Source: Piscicola geometra
Taxonomy: Eukaryota; Annelida; Clitellata; Hirudinida; Piscicolidae
Assembly (NCBI GenBank): GCA_943735955.1
Contig: OX030955.1
Coordinates: 14,551,583-14,615,582 of the forward strand
Length of the DNA: 64,000 nucleotides
Direction of reading: 5' to 3'
Below, in pieces: positions 21,961 to 32,219 of this stretch (its first letter is position 1; every line of letters starts with the position of its first letter). The notes below the pieces were generated by a model. The model was not told the DNA's origin and made no database searches. It worked only from the letters and a program-made list of their open reading frames with translations. The translations under genes were made by a program, and so were the position numbers.

Positions 21961-22099
21961 AAATACAAAATTGACTCCATCATGATGTCACAAAGATTCA
22001 AATCAAGGCGAACACAAGATTGTTCCTTGGTGCTGACGTCGGCAGCGAGCACAACTCAGAACTATCGAGCTGAAACTGAACAGCAAGCGCACCATTGAA

Positions 22100-22340
22100 G
22101 AACCCTATAGATGTTTTAATAAAATACATGAAAGTAAAGACGCCATATTTATTGTTACTTTTTTGATATATCTCGGCTCAAATAGTTCACCTAAGGTTGA
22201 AGAAAATATTGCTGCTATTTGTTATTATTAGAAACCATGCATCGGTTGATGCAAACAAAAAATAAGAGTGCTATCACCTGTAGTTACCGCAGTTCTATTT
22301 ATAGCTCACTTTTCCATAGTTTCAGATACTTCCATATTAT
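22100..22340. repeat. Diverged relative of the foldback element interior
   Basis: The order 'tttattgttacttttttgatatatctcggctcaaatagtt', 'tgctatttgttattattag' and 'ctatcacctg' parallels the interior of the foldback element at 15,035-15,275, at lower identity. Confidence 0.45.
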
Positions 22341-22410
22341 AAAAGATGTCGAATTTATACTGTATAAATTATACATCACCATTTAAATAGTCAAAAAATA
22401 TTTTAAAAAG

Positions 22411-22590
22411 ATGGCTACTGTATTAAAAAGTTTTATAAAAAATTTGAACTTAATACCCTTAGTGAAAAGTGATAAAGTGGATGAGGACTTCAAGTCTGGG
22501 TGCGGATATATCGATGTGTCCTTCCTCAGGTTCCTAGAATGTGTCTTTCACAAAGGCTTATTAAATAATTATCTTTTGAACTTACAATGA
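22411..22590 (+). other. Small open frame, 59 codons, unknown
   Basis: An ATG at 22,411 opens 59 codons (begins MATVLKSFIKNLNLIPLVKS) to TGA at 22,588. No family is recognised and there is no second exon in view. It may be chance. Confidence 0.25.
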
Positions 22591-22594
22591 AGAG

Positions 22595-22915
22595 TAAAAA
22601 AATAATTTAGGTAAAATATCTATACAGGCCTATATTATATATTACATAGACCTATATTATATAGATCGGCTATTATAATAATTCATGCTCGTGGGCTCCT
22701 CCCACTATTTTGATTGACATTTGCTAAAAGACTTGTCCAAGAATTCAATACCTTTATAAAATTGATTGTTGTAGATCTTTCACTTATAAAACCATATTGT
22801 AAATTACTAAGTAATTAGAAAAGGGCGTATCCAGTCCAGAATAAAAGCAGCTATTATTTTTGTTAACAATAAAATGTTTGCATTATTTAAATAATAAAAA
22901 ATAATACGTATTTAT
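22595..22915. other. AT-rich spacer
   Basis: Nothing recognised apart from a short imperfect direct repeat of 'cctatattatatag' at about 22,625-22,670. Confidence 0.4.
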
Positions 22916-23085
22916 AATACGCAAAAGCACTCAACTGCAGCGCCACTCACACGACATAAGTCGTGAAACACCGCATCATATACACTAGGTATATGATAGC
23001 TTACGGTTGGCTGAACAGAGATTCGAGCTGGCGACCTTTAAGTTGCAGGTTCAACGACTTTACCATTTAAGCCAACCCGCTTGCC
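22916..23085 (-). mobile_element. tRNA-derived SINE, family 2, copy 1
   Basis: Read on the minus strand the element begins with a tRNA-like head: an A-box-like TTGGCTTAAATGG and a B-box-like AGCTCGAATC 35-40 nt further. Its unrelated body carries two palindromes (catatacctagtgtatatg and cacgacttatgtcgtg) and an AT-rich end. A second copy lies at 49,190-49,360. Pol III transcription from the internal boxes is the usual route for such elements. Confidence 0.75.
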
Positions 23086-23264
23086 AATTCAAAAAAATGA
23101 AGCTTCATTAGAAGTGAAGAAGAAGCAGAGATGTTGTCCCACAGAAAAGTATGGAGCATGGCAAACAGATTGTTAAAATGTAGTTTGATGGAGAAGATCA
23201 AGAACTCACTCAATGTTTGTTAAAACTAGGAGTTTTAAAACTAGTTTTAAAATTCTCAATGTCT

Positions 23265-23502
23265 AAAAGCAAGAAATGGAGAGTTTTTTGATTAAATGCA
23301 TCTTTTCCCATTCGTTTGTTGACTGTAAATGTGTTTGTGTTCACTTGCTGACAATGTAACCAAAACAGCAAAGTTTAATTTGGCTAAGATTGATTGCATT
23401 AAAATTGTTAAATGCGTTTTTTTTATTTTGTTGAAATATTTAAAGTTCGTTAATTAATTAACGCGTTAATTGAAAGTTAACGTAGATTAAAGCACAGCTC
23501 TA
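23265..23502. mobile_element. TAGAGCTG-family hAT element, right-end fragment
   Basis: The segment 'cattcgtttgttgac', 'gtgttcacttgctgacaatg' and the terminal 'taaagcacagctcta' match the right 240 bp of the complete element at 57,978-58,752. The left part is absent. Confidence 0.75.
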
Positions 23503-23589
23503 ATTATTAATGAAGTTATTCCTACTGTTAGAAGGTCTTCTTGGTACACCTTTTCAGATGCAATTCTTAAATGTAGGCTGTGTTCAAAA

Positions 23590-24250
23590 AAGGAAAAACA
23601 AAGAAGGTTCGTTGTGAATACAGTTTTGGAAAAAGAGGAATTATAAATGCAGATACACAATTTGCTGATGAATCAGTTATACCCAGAAAACCATCTACCA
23701 TAAACATTCGAACAAAGACACTTGAACTTCTAATTGCTTAGAGCGGAGCTTTTGAACCTCCTCTAACCTTGAGCACTGAAGAAATAAAAAAGTGCAAAAC
23801 TGGTACAACTGCTATTTCTGTTTGGCAAATTTGTTTAGTTTTTTCACAAAAAATAAAGGCTTCATTGTATACCTAAATCTTCCATCAGCTATGAGACCAG
23901 TTTCTCATGAAGATGATTTACCAATTCCAAGAGCTCCAGTTTCATGGCAGGATATTACAGATTCCAAAGAGGATGTTGAGTTGGCGCAAGTGTCAACATA
24001 CGGTGATTACAAAGCAAAAAATTCCTGTAGGGAACCTCATCTCAATTCACAAGTGGAACTTAATGATTTAGTTTGCGAGTTGTATTTCTCTAAACAGCAA
24101 TCGGAACTTTTAGCATCCCGTTTTAACTTTTTTGCAAAGAGGATGCTGAGAGTTAATATTAAAAAACAGAAAAAATGTACTGTTGAAACAGTACAACAAA
24201 AGAAAGATGTAATTTACGCTGGGTCATTAGTTTACAAATTTGTGTCTTAA
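23590..24250 (+). pseudogene. Transposon-associated 'LNDLVxxLxLSKxxxELLxSR' protein fragment
   Basis: The open part (from about 23,880) reads PIPRAPVSWQD, EPHLNSQVELNDLV and LYFSKQQSELLASRFNFFAK. Proteins with the phrase 'DLNDLVRDLNLSKxxAELLGSRL' are common, uncharacterised and multicopy in invertebrate genomes, usually with transposons; this is recalled family knowledge, not a search result. The frame upstream has stops (23,740) and the end is short, so it is probably a remnant. Confidence 0.45.
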
Positions 24251-24423
24251 ATGTTAACCCTAAATAGCATATCTTGATGTTATTTAGCGAGAAAATTCAA
24301 AACACAAAAATCTGTTTTTATTCATTGTTAATATCAAAATAACTCAATCACAAATCTTAAAATAACTTATCAAGATATATGAACTCAATAAACATAAAAA
24401 CAATCGCTTTTAACGATTTACTC

Positions 24424-24502
24424 AACCCTTACCCAACCCTTACCCTAACCCTCACTCTAACCCTAACCTAACCCTAGCCCTTACCTTACCCTAACCCTAA
24501 AA
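24424..24502. repeat. Interstitial telomere-like repeats (CCCTAA type)
   Basis: About 80 bp of degenerate cccta(a)cc units include two perfect adjacent ccctaaccctaa pairs, with variants cccttacc, ctcactcta and ccctagcc. The motif is the animal TTAGGG telomere repeat. It is flanked by ordinary sequence on both sides, so it is internal. Confidence 0.85.
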
Positions 24503-24869
24503 TGAACTTTTAGCGTGAATTTTCACGATAGAATTTAAATTACCTTCATTTATTGTAGTTGCATTTTATAATTTTTTTTAATCTGACATATATAATTATA
24601 AATTAGATTAAAATTTACGTAATATTTCATATCTATGCAAAAATCGACTGGTTGTATTGAAATAGAGCAATACATTTGACGAAGTATAACAAAGGAATGG
24701 GATGAGATGTGTAAAAAAGGGATTATGTTTCCAGATTTAGCACACAAAATTGATGAAAGACCATCTATTTATGTTTCATTTACGTAAAACTTGTTTCAAC
24801 TCATTGGCCAGTGTAATCAAGCAGCTCCAGGTTCATAAACATTTTCATTTTTTTTAATTCTGAGCCAAA

Positions 24870-25560
24870 ATGATGAGCTTGTCGTCCTGCCCCCACCATC
24901 TTGCCCCCAAATTTATTGAGAATTATTCATGTTAATAGGGAGTATTTCATATAAACTTTTAATAAATATTTTTCCAAATAAATATGTCACCTATTTCTGC
25001 AGCAGAGCTTATTTAAACGTGCATAAAAGTTATAACGTGACAGCGGAAAACAATCAAAGCTTCACAACTAAAAAAACAGTGATTTCAGCGTTAGCATACT
25101 ATTGTTAAACGCAATCAATCAATGATTTGTATAGCGCCCTTTACGAAGCGAAAAAAAATCGCTCAGCCATCACATTTTGAAAAAATCAGTCTTCAGGCCA
25201 CGACGGAAATCTATGATTATTTTAAGTTAAAGAAGAGAGTAAAAAATGTAAGCATATTTTAAAAATCACTCTTGATCTCAGAGGTAACCAATGTTGTAAA
25301 AAAAGATAAGGAGAACTATGAAAAAACGTAGGAGCACGAGCAACAAGACGAGCAGCACAATTGAAGACTTTATTTAGAGGAGCTAAAGTAGTATCAAGGA
25401 GACCATAGTAAAGAGAGTTGCAATAATCAATCCTGGAGAGAACTAGAGAAGATACAAGAAAGGGAAGTAGAAGACTCAGTAGGGGTTTTTCATGCTCTTA
25501 ACTAGTGAAAAACTGGAAATGTGAGACATTCGTCATCTTGTCCGGTCTCCTCTAGAACCA
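24870..25560 (+). repeat. Dispersed repeat interrupted by LINE-B
   Basis: Blocks 'ccatcttgcccc', 'ttctgcagcagag', 'acagtgatttcagcgtt' and 'agacattcgtcatcttg' occur here (24,870-25,105 and 25,490-25,560) and uninterrupted at 47,195-47,475. The LINE-B piece between them is the insertion. Confidence 0.65.
25108..25460 (-). pseudogene. LINE-B 3' fragment
   Basis: An AATC tail and the gatttgtatagcgccctttacgaag end are followed, after a deletion, by a block nearly identical to 17,935-18,150 (gagcacgagcaacaagacga, gttgcaataatcaatcctgg). It lacks most of the RT. Confidence 0.8.
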
Positions 25561-25689
25561 TTTTAAAACTATTTTATTCATTTTTGAAATTTGTTTCGAC
25601 GTCAGCTTTAATTCGCATATTCATTCATTCGTTTATTATATACGGATTCTTGATCGTGGATAGAACTAAAGAATATAACATTAAATAAC

Positions 25690-25992
25690 ACCAGGTTTGG
25701 CACAGTGCAAGTGAACGACATACGTTTTCAGAACTACTACACCTACCGCATAATGGTTCTCCATCAAGCAAGCGACCCGAGTCGCATTCCAGCTGGAGGA
25801 GGGGATCGTTGGAAAATAGGCGTGCCATGGAGCAACTTGATGGAATGTCCCTGCTGCGAAGAAGGCGCTGAAAGCACGTTTTCATTGGCGGCGTGTATGA
25901 AGGAAAGTGGTCTAGATGAGGTGACAAGACTAAGATTCTACTTGCAACAACCTTCTAGTGCCTGGAGCCAGTTTAACTTGCACAACATCCAG
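25690..25992 (+). CDS. NICN1: Nicolin-1-like exon (NICN1)
   Basis: The exon encodes the core of a nicolin-1-like protein, a subunit of the neuronal tubulin polyglutamylase complex. The peptide reads VNDIRFQNYYTYRIMVLHQA, DRWKIGVPWSNLMECPCCEE and VTRLRFYLQQPSSAWSQFNL. The order of 'ITFKNYYT', 'KW', 'EEGA' and 'LRLILRQPSPLW' in human NICN1 is the same. A donor CAG|GTCTTA lies at 25,992/25,993; if unused, the frame stops at 26,023. The acceptor is less sure (CCAG at 25,691-25,694 is a candidate). N- and C-terminal exons were not found. Base composition is GC-richer than its surroundings, as in other true exons here. Confidence 0.7.
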
Positions 25993-26084
25993 GTCTTAAA
26001 CATGGTTTTTCTTTTCAGTTTTTAATTATTTTGTTTCTGTATAATCATTTTATTGATTCAGTTGAATAATTGTTTTGTACTAAA

Positions 26085-26290
26085 CAGGGGTGGCGATCTG
26101 CTGCAAATTGGGGGGGGGGGTCCTACCCAGCATGAGCGGCGATCCTGGGAGGGTCCAGGGCCCTAAACCCACTCTCCACTTTTAGGAGAAGAAAAATGTA
26201 AACTTTTATTTTGCTACGAGTATTTAAGTAAGCAAAAAATAGTTTTGTTTTAGACAGCTATCACTATAACTTTACATTAGGGGGGGGGGT
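26085..26290 (+). repeat. G-run dispersed repeat
   Basis: Starts caggggtggcgatctgctgc, then 10 G, tcctacccagcatgagcgg, and the tail 'tttagacagctatcactata'. A second G run of 9-10 follows the tail at 26,281. Confidence 0.7.
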
Positions 26291-26489
26291 CATACTATTG
26301 AATAAAAGATAATTTCATGATTAAAACTGGAACATGGTCTTGAAATATGAGAATTGCATGAGGAATTCGAAATATGTAATCAGACAACCTTTAGCTACTC
26401 GAAAAATGTTTTGGAAAAGTTGAAAAATGCGTTTTTTCAAACAAGTTTATACATCACCACATGGTCTTAAAGTTTGAGAATCACTATGA

Positions 26490-26700
26490 GAAACATACTC
26501 ACAATGTATTACTATATAAACATACTCACAATGTATTTCTATATAAACATTCTTTTTCATCCACGCTTCAAGATTAGACTCGTATCAAAACAAGAGTTTG
26601 AGAATGTTTTTTCAATTAAAAGTGGCCCACAGGATCCCTCCCAGAACCGCTCTTCATGGTGCTGGAAAAGTTCTCAAAGAAATGGCTCATGCCGCTTGTA
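26490..26700 (-). repeat. G-run family tail, reversed, degraded
   Basis: The 'actcacaatgtattactatataaacat' phrase is duplicated at 26,497 and 26,525, followed by 'agactcgtatcaaaacaaga' as in the reversed copies. The G runs have decayed. Confidence 0.5.
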
Positions 26701-26779
26701 TCTGTCGAAATCATTTGTGGGCGGAGATAACTGCCTAAGTAAACTGTCCAGTTATATAGACATCTGCTTGCTTGACTAA

Positions 26780-27225
26780 CAGTTGTTACGAATAATTTTT
26801 TAATTTACTAGAATTGCTCCGTTAAATGCAAAATCGCTGTATTGGATTAGTGAGAACTGTATGGACAAATCTTCGAGTATTACCCAAAGAAGTTGAAAAG
26901 AAAAAAAAACTAGTTAGAGTTATTATCACGTGTATGGCATATATTAGTAGAAAACAAACATTTCGGTAGCCAAAATGTATTTTTCAACATATGATAGACG
27001 TTCAGCATTCAATCTTTTCATCTTCTGGCGTGAATTTAGGCGTAAAAAAAGGGAGAAAAGACAGTTTTTTAAAATTTTAAGTGCAGAGCTATATGGGAAA
27101 AATATGATGATAAAAGTCATATAAAAATTATTCTTAATCACGCAGTACTTTCTAACTCATCAGCCAAAACAGGTAGTCGTTTGTGCTGCAGAAAATGCAT
27201 TCAAAACAAAACTGTCTAACGTTGT
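26780..27225. other. No supported gene
   Basis: AT-rich sequence with a poly-A run at 26,901. No similarity seen. Confidence 0.4.
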
Positions 27226-27229
27226 CGAA

Positions 27230-27610
27230 AATGTCCATTATGTAACATTTCTAACTCATCCGCAAAGAGACTTTTTTTGAAAGCCTCGATGACGACTTCC
27301 TTGTAGCGTGCCCTGTAGCATTCGACAGTGAATCGTGCCTGACGACGTGGTCAAACCAAGTCAACTTTCGACGTTTGACAGTTGCTATAAGAGGTTCTTG
27401 TTGTCCAACCAGTGCTGATGGACTTAGTTGTTGGTTCCGTGCTCCAAGTAAGTGATGCCGTGGAGTTTACGGAGAGATTTAGACTCAAAGACCTGTCTCT
27501 CGCGTTCTGTTTCCGCGTTAAGCGTCCAGATCTCCGTAAAGTAGGATACTGAGCACCAGTGACTTGTAGAGTATGTATCTGACAGAGAAGTTGATAGAAT
27601 TACTTAACCA
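27230..27610 (-). pseudogene. Non-LTR retrotransposon RT C-terminal fragment
   Basis: With stops, the minus strand reads SINFSVRYILYKSLVLSILL, then LNAETERE-like sequence, ALVGQQEPLIATVKRRKLTW and FDHVVRHDSLS. The phrase 'ATVKRRKLTWFGHVVRHDSL' is typical of the C-terminus of RTE-like and related LINE proteins in marine invertebrates. It is a decayed piece, unrelated to LINE-A, B and D. Confidence 0.7.
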
Positions 27611-27782
27611 GAACCGATAAAGTCTGGCCATTGCTGCAGTTGCCATTGAGATTCTGGTTTTAATGGTTTATTTATGGTTGCTACCATTACTTTTTCCATT
27701 TTTCATTAATATTAATGTTTTAGGCGTATTGGAATTAAAGCGTTGAAAAAGTTTTGTGTTTTGAAAATTAGGCGTGGTTATA

Positions 27783-29514
27783 TTAGGGCGTTGTGATGGT
27801 TGGGTGTTGTGATGGTTGGGTGTTGTGATGGTTGGGTGTTGTGATGGTTGGGTGTTGTGATGGTTGGGTGTTGTGATGGTTGGCTGTTGTGATGGTTGGG
27901 TGTTGTGATGGTTGGGTGTTGTGATGGTTGGGTGTTGTGATGGTTGGGTGTTGTGGTGGTTGAGCGTTGTGGTGGTTGGGTGTTGTGATGGTTGGGTGTT
28001 GTGATGGTTGAGTGTTGTGATGGTTGGGTGTTGTGATGGTTGGGTGTTGTGATGGTTGGGTGTTGTGATGGTTGGGTGTTGTGATGGTTGGGTGTTGTGA
28101 TGGTCGGGTGTTGTGATGGTTGGGTGTTGTGATGGTTGGGTGTTGTGATGGTTGGGTGTTGTGAGGGTTGGGTGTTGTGATGGTTGGGTGTTGTGATGGT
28201 TGGCTGTTGTGATGGTTGGGTGTTGTGATGGTTGGGTGTTGTGATGGTTGGGTGTTATGATGGTTGAGTGTTGTGATGGTTGGGTGTTGTGATGGTTGGG
28301 TGTTGTGATGGTTGGGTGTTGTGATGGTTGGGTGTTGTGGGGGTTGGGTGTTGTGATGGTTGGGTGTTGTGGTGGTTGGTTGTTGTGATGGTTGGGTGTT
28401 GTGATGGTTGGGTGTTGTGGTGGTTGGGTGTTGTGGTGGTTGGTTGTTGTGGTGGTTGGGTGTTGTGATGGTTGGGTGTTGTGATGGTTGAGTGTTGTGA
28501 TGGTTGGGTGTTGTGATGGTTGGGTGTTGTGATGGTTGGGTGTTGTGATGGTTGGGTGTTGTGGGGGTTGGGTGTTGTGATGGTTGGGTGTTGTGGTGGT
28601 TGGTTGTTGTGATGGTTGGGTGTTGTGATGGTTGGGTGTTGTGGTGGTTGGGTGTTGTGGTGGTTGGTTGTTGTGATGGTTGGGTGTTGTGATGGTTGGG
28701 TGTTGTGATGGTTGGGTGTTGTGATGGTTGGGTGTTGTGATGGTTGGGCGTTGTGATGGTTGGGCGTTGTGATGGTTGGGCGTTGTGATGGTTGGGTGTT
28801 GTGATGGTTGGGTGTTGTGATGGTTGGGTGTTGTGATGGTTGGGTGTTGTGATGGTTGGGTGTTGTGATGGTTGGGTGTTGTGATGGTTGGGTGTTGTGA
28901 TGGTTGGGTGTTGTGATGGTTGGGTGTTGTGATGGTTAAGTGTTGTGGTGGTTGAGCGTTGTGGTGGTTGGGTGTTGTGATGGTTGGGTGTTGTGATGGT
29001 TGGGTGTTGTGATGGTTGAGCGTTGTGGTGTTTGGGTGTTGTGATGGTTGGGTGTTGTGGTGGTTGGGTGTTGTGATGGTTGGGTGTTGTGATGGTTGGG
29101 TGTTGTGATGGTTGGGTGTTGTGATGGTTGGGTGTTGTGGTGGTTGGGTGTTGTGATGGTTGGGTGTTGTGATGGTTGGGTGTTGTGATGGTTGGGTGTT
29201 GTGATGGTTGGGTGTTGTGATGGTTGGGTGTTGTGATGGTTGGGTGTTGTGATGGTTGGGTGTTGTGATGGTTGGGTGTTGTGATGGTTGGGTGTTGTGA
29301 TGGTTGGGTGTTGTGATGGTTGGGTGTTGTGATGGTTGGGTGTTGTGATGGTTGGGTGTTGTGATGGTTGGGTGTTGTGATGGTTGGGTGTTGTGATGGT
29401 TGGGTGTTGTGATGGTTGGGTGTTGTGATGGTTGGGTGTTGTGATGGTTGGGTGTTGTGATGGTTGGGTGTTGTGATGGTTGGGTGTTGTGATGGTTGGG
29501 TGTTGTGAAGGTGC
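27783..29514. repeat. 16-bp minisatellite, about 108 copies
   Basis: Unit TGTTGTGATGGTTGGG, with variants that change single bases (ggtggttggg, tggttgagcg, gggggttggg). Because 16 is not a multiple of 3, three units give a 16-residue period, and the minus strand is open for about 600 codons (asparagine, histidine, proline, threonine). I treat that frame as an artefact. Higher-order blocks are visible: the variant string around 28,321-28,450 recurs at 28,545-28,680. Confidence 0.95.
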
Positions 29515-30477
29515 CCCGAGCAGATTCCTTTCATGAAGTTTTTCTTATCCCTTATTTCCCGTACGATGATCTTCTTCACCAGGAATTCTTCTTGCACAGA
29601 TTTTGTCTAAGGGACGGAACAAGTTTGTACTCTTGCCTTGCATTGACAGATTCAATTGCTTAAGAATATCAAAAATATAACAAAGGTATATGACAAGACA
29701 GATATTTTAGGAGCTGAAGCAGGTTTTCGTGGCTTCAAAGACGAGTAAGGAATTTTCCATGAGAAAGGCATCTGACTTCGTAGACAAATAAAATGTATTC
29801 GTTCCGCACCCCTATCCTCGCACAGTCCAAAAATTAAACGCGTATTCAATGCACTTTCTCGGATAAAGTTTTCTTATTTTACAGCATTTTAATGACATCG
29901 TCTTTTTTTTAGCATCTAGCATCTCATGGTAAATAAAGTAATTAGAAGACTTATATTTGGAAGCTACAACTTTTGTTCTGGCAGCAAGTCCATGGCTGCT
30001 GCAACATCTGTGCATTAGGCTTATGACATTTCCACTTTTTTCACAGATTTTAGCTTTCGATGTCTTTACACGATGAGAAATAGAAGATATTTAGTACTTT
30101 TTTTTTTCTTCATAAAAACCACAAACCCAAACCGATTGAAATATTTCATTGAAGCGCGGTATAAATGTAAGTTCTTTGGATATCATTAATTCTTTTGTAA
30201 ATATTTTGAACTTTGGTCTAATTTCGTTTTCTTTATTCTTGGATTCTTTCAGTGTGTTAGTTTCAAGTTGCTATTCGGGAAAATTTTAAATAAAAAACGT
30301 AGACGTTTTCCACAAGCGATTAGGTCGCAGGGAGAAATGACGACTTTTTAGTTCGTATTTTATGCTTACGAGGCTTGAGGTTCTCGTCGCGGCGGCCATC
30401 TCCTCTCGAGGAATGTTCTTTGAGAGGAGCCAAAAAGAACAAACTCAGGTCTTTGGAAAAATCTTTACGCAACTCAG
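29515..30477. other. No supported gene
   Basis: No recognisable coding similarity. Segment 30,380-30,420 is GC-richer (ctcgtcgcggcggccatctc) and could be part of an exon, but no open frame supports it. Confidence 0.4.
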
Positions 30478-30890
30478 AATAACTGGGCATTTTCTTGTTC
30501 TGTTGGACCTTACTGTCCCAAAGTATCCATAACCTCCTCTTTGAAGTTCATCAATTAGCTTCAGTGGCTGAAAAATCTATCTCCAAAAGAACATTTGGTA
30601 GTTTTGAAACTAAAATCAAAACAACGCTTGCACCAAGACCCAACTCCTTGTCATATACTGGACCTGTTGTTCCCTGGTGAAGCTCATATTGAATTGAATA
30701 AGCAAGACGGTTGCGAAGACACCGAAACTTAAACCCTAACCTTTTTGGCTTCTCCCTTATAAATTGTTTCGCCACATTTTTCCATAATATATAGTGTCAT
30801 ACTTTCATCAACACTAATGCTTCCAAGAAAGAATTTTCTATGAATTTTTGATTTAGCAAAACAATTAGAAGTCTAACTTCGGTAAATTCA
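30478..30890 (-). pseudogene. piggyBac-like transposase fragment 2
   Basis: The minus strand reads REKPKRLGFKFRCLRNRLAY and YDKELGLGASVVLILVSKLP. It matches fragment 1 (10,925-11,330) over its whole length, including the non-coding ends. No DDD triad is complete in view. Confidence 0.75.
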
Positions 30891-30894
30891 TCTT

Positions 30895-31255
30895 TTTTCT
30901 CATTTTATAACTTTTGGACAACGACTTAAATGAATATTTAAAAACTTATATTAAAATTTGACACCCCCATTCATGCTCACTGTTCCAATAATAGAACATT
31001 CATTATTTGTTAACAATTAATGATAAATAGACTAGAAAATAGACTGATGAGAAATTTTAATTATATATTAAGAAAGGGTAAGTTATTGAGAAAAATCAAA
31101 AAAACAAAATACATAAATGTTTAAATTTTTAGTAATTATTTTTCTTTAGCCATATTTTTAAAATATTTTTTTCCTTTTTTTAAATTATAAAAAGAAATCA
31201 CCAAAAATATAATTTTAAGATAATCAACAAACTATTGAAACCATATTGTAGTTAA
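30895..31255 (+). repeat. Dispersed repeat, copy also at 14,027-14,378
   Basis: See the partner copy. Here it directly follows the piggyBac fragment with no boundary motif, so both may be one element. Confidence 0.6.
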
Positions 31256-31259
31256 TTCA

Positions 31260-32215
31260 TTTTTAAACAAATTTCAGTTTAAAAATTAAAGATTTACCGA
31301 TTATTTAATTTTCTGTTAATTTTTTTTGATGTTTCAATATTGGAACACTGAGCAAAATGGGATAAACTAGTGATTACAACGGGCTCAGACAAAACGTTCA
31401 ACTGAAAACTTTGACTTTTATTTATACCACACAATAAGGCATAAAATTGCGTGAAAAAATGTATAATACCATTGGTCTCAGTCTTAAAATAGTTTTATTT
31501 TAAATTGTAATAAACTAATTTGGTGTTTTTTAAACACAATTTTACACGTTTGTCGGATTCAGTTGTGGTCAGACAAACACAAGCGAAATGACCCGAGGAA
31601 ATTACCAGATTTTTGTGTAAAATTAGTAAACGTAAACTATATTTTAAAATTGTTAATTCTTTTTCAAGGAACTTTATTTTACTGGAATCTTTCTTGATTT
31701 AATTTGCACATATTATTTGATTTTATTATATGAAAACTGCTTCAAACAAATTAATTTAACTAGTGGAGGACTAAACCCCAAAATTTATAATTCATTTGAA
31801 GTTATATTATAGTTTTATTTATTTCACAAATTACGACAGGTTTTTGGAACTACAAAAACCCATGAACAAACCTCCTCCAACAATCTTTCTGCCGAAAAGA
31901 CAAAATCACCAATACGAACAGGAAAGTTCGTGTGGAGTGAGCCATACTGAAGTTGCGCTGGCATCTGATACAATGAAAAAGTGATCCAGTGATCCATCAA
32001 TCAATTTGATCAATTTTATAAACTTTTTTGGAGAACTTTTCTATGTGACAACTCATTTGAACCTATTTAAAAACATTTATGGTGAATAAAAAAATAATTG
32101 TCAGTTCATTATTTTTGTTTTTTTGTGTGCAAACTGTTTTAATCAAAATTGTTTCGAATCTTGCAGAACATCACCAAATAGCGGGGGGGGGGGATTTACT
32201 AACTAAGGGAGCAAA
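31260..32215. other. AT-rich stretch without gene
   Basis: A 62-codon frame at 31,796-31,984 has no recognisable domain. A 10-G run lies at 32,182-32,191. Confidence 0.4.
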
Positions 32216-32219
32216 GTGT

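Noticed and set aside
24424..24502. A real chromosome end
   Set aside because: Units are degenerate and unique-looking sequence continues on both sides.
27783..29597. 604-codon frame rich in asparagine, histidine, proline and threonine
   Set aside because: It is the translation of the 16-bp minisatellite plus a few flanking codons; other frames of the array are also largely open.
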